Below, one piece after another: positions 62,607 through 64,000 of a stretch of DNA of 64,000 nucleotides. Within the stretch, counting starts at the first letter, position 1, and every line of letters starts with the position of its first letter. The DNA comes from Streptomyces chromofuscus. GTDB taxonomy: Bacteria > Actinomycetota > Actinomycetes > Streptomycetales > Streptomycetaceae. The DNA lies in NCBI RefSeq assembly GCF_015160875.1, contig NZ_CP063374.1, positions 2,232,001 through 2,296,000 on the forward strand. The letters are read 5' to 3'. The notes under the pieces were generated by a model. It ran no database searches. It was not told the origin of the DNA and was given only the letters and a program-made list of their open reading frames with translations. The translations under genes were made by a program, and so were the position numbers.

Positions 62607-64000
62607 ATGACCGACCCCCACGCCATCCAGCCGAGCGAGCTCGACCAGCTCCCGGACCGTGACCCGGAGGAGACCGCCGAGTGGCGGGCCTCCCTGGACG
62701 CCGTCGCCCAGGCGGCCGGGCCGCACCGTGCCGCGTACCTGATGCGCCGCACACTGGAACGCGCCGAGGGCACCGGCATCGCGCTGCCCAAGCTCCTCGA
62801 GACGGACTACGTCAACACCATCCCCACCGCCGCCGAGCCCGCCGTGCCCGGTGACGAGGAGATGGAGGCCCGGATCACCGCGTGGAACCGCTGGAACGCG
62901 GCCGCGATGGTGACCCGCGGCTCGAAGTACGGCGTCGGCGGCCACATCGCCACCTTCGCCTCCGCGGCCTGGCTGTACGAGACCGGCTTCAACCACTTCT
63001 TCAAGGGCAAGGAGGCCGACGGGTCGGGCGACCAGCTCTACATCCAGGGCCACGCCTCTCCCGGCATCTACGCCCGCGCCTTCCTCGACGGCCGGCTCGG
63101 CGAGCACCACCTGGACAACTTCCGCCGCGAGTCCGGCGGCAACGGCCTCCCGTCGTACCCGCACCCCCGCCGCCTGCCCTGGCTGTGGGAGTTCCCGACG
63201 GTGTCCATGGGCCTCGGCCCGCTCTCCGCGATCTACCAGGCGCGGTTCAACCGCTACCTGACCAACCGCGGCATCAAGGACGTCTCGTCCTCGCACGTGT
63301 GGGCCTTCCTCGGCGACGGCGAGATGGACGAGCCGGAGTCGACGGCCGCGCTCGCGCTGGCCGCGCGCGAGGAGCTGGACAACCTCACCTTCGTCATCAA
63401 CTGCAACCTGCAGCGCCTCGACGGCCCGGTCCGCGCCAACTTCAAGATCGTGCAGGAGCTGGAGGCCCAGTTCCGCGGTGCCGGCTGGAACGTGATCAAG
63501 ACGCTGTGGGGCTCCGCCTGGGACGAGCTGTTCCGGCTCGACACCACGGGCGCGCTGGTACGCCGCCTGCGCCAGGTGCCGGACGCGCAGGTGCAGACGT
63601 ACCAGACCCGCGACGCCGCCTACATCCGCCAGGACTTCTTCGGCGCCGACCCCGCGCTCGCCGAGATGGCGAAGCTGCTCAGCGACGACAAGATCCTGGA
63701 GATCTTCCACTTCTCCCGCGGCGGTCACGAGCCGCGCAAGGTCTACGCCGCGTACCAGGCCGCCGTCGCGCACAAGGGCGCGCCGACCGTGATCCTGGCC
63801 CAGACGGTCAAGGGCCACACGCTCGGCGAGGGCTTCGCGTCGAAGAACGCCAACCACCAGATGAAGAAGCTGACGGTGGACGAGTTCAAGACGATGCGCG
63901 ACCTGCTCGGCCTGCCCATCGCCGACAGCGCGTTCGTGGACGGCGTGGTGCCCTACGCCCACCCGGGCGCCGACTCCCCCGAGGTCCGCTACCTCCAGGA
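62607..64000 (+). CDS. aceE: Pyruvate dehydrogenase E1 component, homodimeric type (5' part, runs off the window)
   Basis: The first 464 codons of a gene whose family is about 900 aa. ATG 62607 has GAGGAAGG upstream. It shows the E1 homodimer marks [33 protein letters not shown], and the thiamine-diphosphate motif [43 protein letters not shown] (GDG to NCN). It decarboxylates pyruvate and loads acetyl groups on an E2; the lpd upstream supplies E3. No frame disturbance is seen up to 64000. Confidence 0.97.
   Translation, partial: MTDPHAIQPSELDQLPDRDPEETAEWRASLDAVAQAAGPHRAAYLMRRTLERAEGTGIALPKLLETDYVNTIPTAAEPAVPGDEEMEARITAWNRWNAAAMVTRGSKYGVGGHIATFASAAWLYETGFNHFFKGKEADGSGDQLYIQGHASPGIYARAFLDGRLGEHHLDNFRRESGGNGLPSYPHPRRLPWLWEFPTVSMGLGPLSAIYQARFNRYLTNRGIKDVSSSHVWAFLGDGEMDEPESTAALALAAREELDNLTFVINCNLQRLDGPVRANFKIVQELEAQFRGAGWNVIKTLWGSAWDELFRLDTTGALVRRLRQVPDAQVQTYQTRDAAYIRQDFFGADPALAEMAKLLSDDKILEIFHFSRGGHEPRKVYAAYQAAVAHKGAPTVILAQTVKGHTLGEGFASKNANHQMKKLTVDEFKTMRDLLGLPIADSAFVDGVVPYAHPGADSPEVRYLQ

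Overview
ORGANISM. The window is very GC-rich (roughly 70% or more), densely packed, and rich in GTG starts and 4-nt stop/start overlaps (ATGA, GTGA). Gene content and order match the conserved core of a Streptomyces chromosome: trpD, ctaE-qcrCAB, ctaCDF, erpA, nadA, cobU/cobT/cobS, pepA, lpd, sucB, aceE. I see no rRNA, tRNA, prophage, intact insertion sequence or CRISPR array. LAYOUT. 0-3.3 kb: minus-strand set of a UvrA-like ABC ATPase, an AraC-type regulator and a VOC-fold protein. 3.6-10.2 kb: a metallopeptidase-like lipoprotein, two tandem coiled-coil NlpC/P60 cell-wall hydrolases, a NYN-domain RNA-binding protein, a zinc-ribbon protein, then a rhomboid protease coupled to a stand-alone Lrp/AsnC effector domain. 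10.2-14.5 kb: a MITE-like inverted-repeat element, a Ser/Thr kinase with a beta-propeller sensor, and a class-V aminotransferase-fold enzyme behind a SAM-IV-type riboswitch. 14.5-25.1 kb: trpD and the respiratory block that builds the actinobacterial bc-aa3 supercomplex, interrupted by a lone receiver-like protein and an L,D-transpeptidase. 25.4-32.7 kb: a cysteine desulfurase-TusA fusion, a PfkB kinase, a 36-bp minisatellite, a repeat-containing membrane-anchored protein, erpA and nadA (iron-sulfur and NAD biosynthesis). 32.7-41.9 kb: an RND transporter with its two-component system, PspA with its partner, a DUF3043 membrane protein, a methyltransferase that seems to start at CTG, and an HtrA-like lipoprotein protease. 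42-48.3 kb: cobalamin nucleotide-loop assembly genes (a cobU with an extra metallo-beta-lactamase-like domain, cobT, cobS) scattered among small genes and a 138-bp tandem repeat. 48.3-55.0 kb: the most interesting block, described below. 55.3-64 kb: leucyl aminopeptidase, dihydrolipoyl dehydrogenase, a sucB broken by a one-base frameshift, a collagen-like secreted protein, a GntR/FCD regulator, and the 5' part of aceE running off the window. MAIN FINDING. Five minus-strand genes at 48338-55010 encode a secreted Agd3-like (CE18-type) deacetylase, a PelF-like GT4 glycosyltransferase, a polytopic PelG-like membrane protein, a spherulin-4/Sph3-like (GH135-type) protein and a GH114-type endo-alpha-1,4-polygalactosaminidase lipoprotein. 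These are bacterial counterparts of the enzyme set that makes, deacetylates and trims galactosaminogalactan in Aspergillus, combined with Pel-type synthase/export parts. Four of the genes overlap like an operon. I infer a locus for a partly deacetylated, cationic alpha-1,4-galactosamine-containing exopolysaccharide. HOW THE GENES CONNECT. The rest is mostly housekeeping: respiration (cyt bc1/aa3), Fe-S and sulfur handling, B12 completion, the 2-oxoacid dehydrogenase enzymes, and envelope stress and remodelling.
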